NCBI GenBank assembly: GCA_033065855.1 | Contig: JAVXUO010000587.1 | Coordinates: forward strand, 464,444 to 528,443 | Origin: Escallonia rubra | Lineage: Eukaryota > Streptophyta > Magnoliopsida > Escalloniales > Escalloniaceae | DNA length: 64,000 nt | Reading direction: 5' to 3' | In this document: positions 62,600-64,000 of the stretch, one piece after another | Layout: each line of letters begins with the position of its first letter | How positions within the stretch are numbered: the first letter of the stretch is position 1 | Program-made: the position numbers and the translations under genes | The notes under the pieces: model-generated | Seen by the model: the letters and a program-made list of their open reading frames with translations, nothing else | Told to the model about the DNA's origin: nothing | Database searches by the model: none

Positions 62600-62965
62600 C
62601 TAGAATAGAGGTAGGTAGACTTTGACTCCATGTTTGACTTGCTTGAATCATTCAATGAAGTTAGCGTCAAGTTCTCTGCCATTTGGTGCAATTTTAGCCA
62701 GAGTAGTGATAGAAACCTCTGGGGTCGTTTGGTAGAACTGAGCATTAAAAATATCAGCGATGGAAGCCCACGTGAACATCGGAGTGGGTGGTAGATCGAT
62801 ATTCCAACAAAAAATTGTATTACAAAGGGAGTTAGCAAAAAATCTTAGCTTGAAAAATCAACTAAGGCCGGCTCTCTATATTGGAATGTGAATCGGCTTA
62901 TGTGTGCAATGTTGGACTGACTGTCGCCCCTGAAGGTGGCAAATTCACGGTATTGTTTTGAATAA
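62600..62965 (-). pseudogene. Ty3/Gypsy Gag remnant
   Basis: The minus strand, read across frames, gives LRFFANSLCNTIFCWNIDLP, PTPMFTWASIADIFNAQFYQ, then TTPEVSITTLAKIAPNGREL and DANFIE. This matches the Gypsy Gag core (LRLFPFSL...A..WY..LP..SI.TW..L...F...FY). Frames are broken and no other domain is present. Confidence 0.65.
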
Positions 62966-64000
62966 CATGGTCGGCCTACCCGTTTAAGGGTAGTACGTTG
63001 GAATGCACGGTAGGTTTGGCCCATAACGCCGCTGAGTAAATCGAGGTGTATAAAGTGAGAGTTTTTGCCTTGGCGTCTCCAACCTTAGTCATTTCCTTGC
63101 AATTTGCATGGTCTGGTCAGTTTGTGGGTTATCACGAGCTTTATAGTCAACATTCTGGTTTGCCCCCATGGGCCAGTTGTTGGCGTTTTGTGTCTCAAGT
63201 TCCAAGCCTATTGAGAAAGTCTCCAAACACGGCTATGCTTTCAGACCCACTCCTTTGGACATTTTTGAACACCCTCGTCTTACTTAAGACATGTTAGAAT
63301 TTGCGGTGTTATAGAATTTTTTGTAGCATTAGTAACAACCATTTTTTTTTCCTTCAGAACATAGCATGTCTGTCCCTTCAGGTGTGCTGAAAAGTGTTTG
63401 CCATCAAAACGCTTGGGCACGCACGTAGGTGTGAATGTGTAATAGTTTGTAAGAGTTCCAGGGCTGACGTGACCATGTGTGAAACACAATTCCTTACGGT
63501 TTAAATGGTGTGGCATTCAGAGGATGTGGGCGTCATTTAACTTATCTCAAACTATCTATATGGGTTTGGAAATACTCTAAAAAATTCTTTTGGCCTATGC
63601 TTAAGGAATTTTCAGTACTATTGAAGTTACCACTACTCCTACTTAATCTACTCCTACTCCAACTCAAACCAAGCATAAATAATAAAAGAACACATGTAGT
63701 TTACGTTCATAGTATTTGCATATGAGCGGCATATTAGAATGATAACACCTTGAACGTACAAAGTACACGATTCAAAGATTAGATACACTTCATGGACTAT
63801 TTGGATGAGACAAACAGTTCTGCCCTAACCTATGGTAACCCCATTTACTTAAGATAAACGAAGGAGCGATAACGTGACTTAAAGTAAACCAAGACTGCTA
63901 GTCTGCTACTGGGTACTCGAAAGCGTCTTTCTTAAACTTTGGTTCATAGTAAAGACACGGCGTAGTTTGAGGTAGTAGGGGCCCTTGTCATATCACATGT
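62966..64000. other. No gene recognised
   Basis: Short frames on both strands (for example 63046-63297 plus, 63280-63516 minus) have no motif I recognise. Possibly flanks of the Gypsy remnant. Confidence 0.4.

Overview
This is nuclear DNA from a flowering plant, most likely a eudicot. It carries phase-conserved seven-exon receptor-kinase genes, Ty1/Copia and Ty3/Gypsy retrotransposons, plant DNA transposons (MULE, hAT-type and Stowaway-type MITEs, CACTA, Helitron), a tRNA-derived SINE and a nuclear tRNA-His. I cannot name the species.

The host-gene content is one tandem cluster of cysteine-rich receptor-like kinase (CRK, DUF26/Gnk2 ectodomain) genes, all on the minus strand, from about 9.5 to 60 kb. 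Splice phases allow three full-length models. These are 24471-28228 (665 aa), 43011-47293 (671 aa), and 13939-19277 (681 aa), where the ectodomain exon of one subfamily sits upstream of transmembrane and kinase exons of another. Two loci keep only the ectodomain. One (9881-11067) may end in a transmembrane exon, which is a PDLP-like layout. The other (59230-60072) has lost its splice donor and reads into a stop, which is a layout like secreted DUF26 proteins. At least six further CRK fragments are pseudogenes. Large duplications (13.5-18.2 kb against 24.1-29.5 kb; 9.1-9.8 against 23.0-23.6 kb; 18.2-18.9 against 38.2-38.9 kb; intron-1 copies at 45.7-46.4 and 53.1-54.3 kb) show how the cluster grew and decayed.

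Layout: 0-2.3 kb, a tau-class GST fragment and a 603-bp tandem duplication; 2.7-5.9 kb, a truncated Copia; 6-8.3 kb, degenerate repeats and a Helitron helicase remnant; 9.5-29.5 kb, CRK block I with a solo LTR and MITEs; 31.16-36.96 kb, a Pack-MULE carrying the N-terminal part of a DELLA gene, with a nearly pristine Copia nested in one terminal inverted repeat; 37.4 kb, tRNA-His; 38.4-42.7 kb, a CRK fragment, a Gypsy gag remnant, degenerate repeats and a possible solo LTR; 43-60 kb, CRK block II with an older Copia (itself hit by a SINE) in the intron beside the secreted-type gene; 60-64 kb, repeats, a CACTA end and another Gypsy gag remnant.

CRKs are plasma-membrane receptors linked to defence and redox signalling. 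The most interesting signals are the DELLA Pack-MULE, the exon-swapped CRK, and the two ways the cluster produces kinase-less DUF26 proteins. Everything is from direct reading: no alignment, expression data or database search was available.
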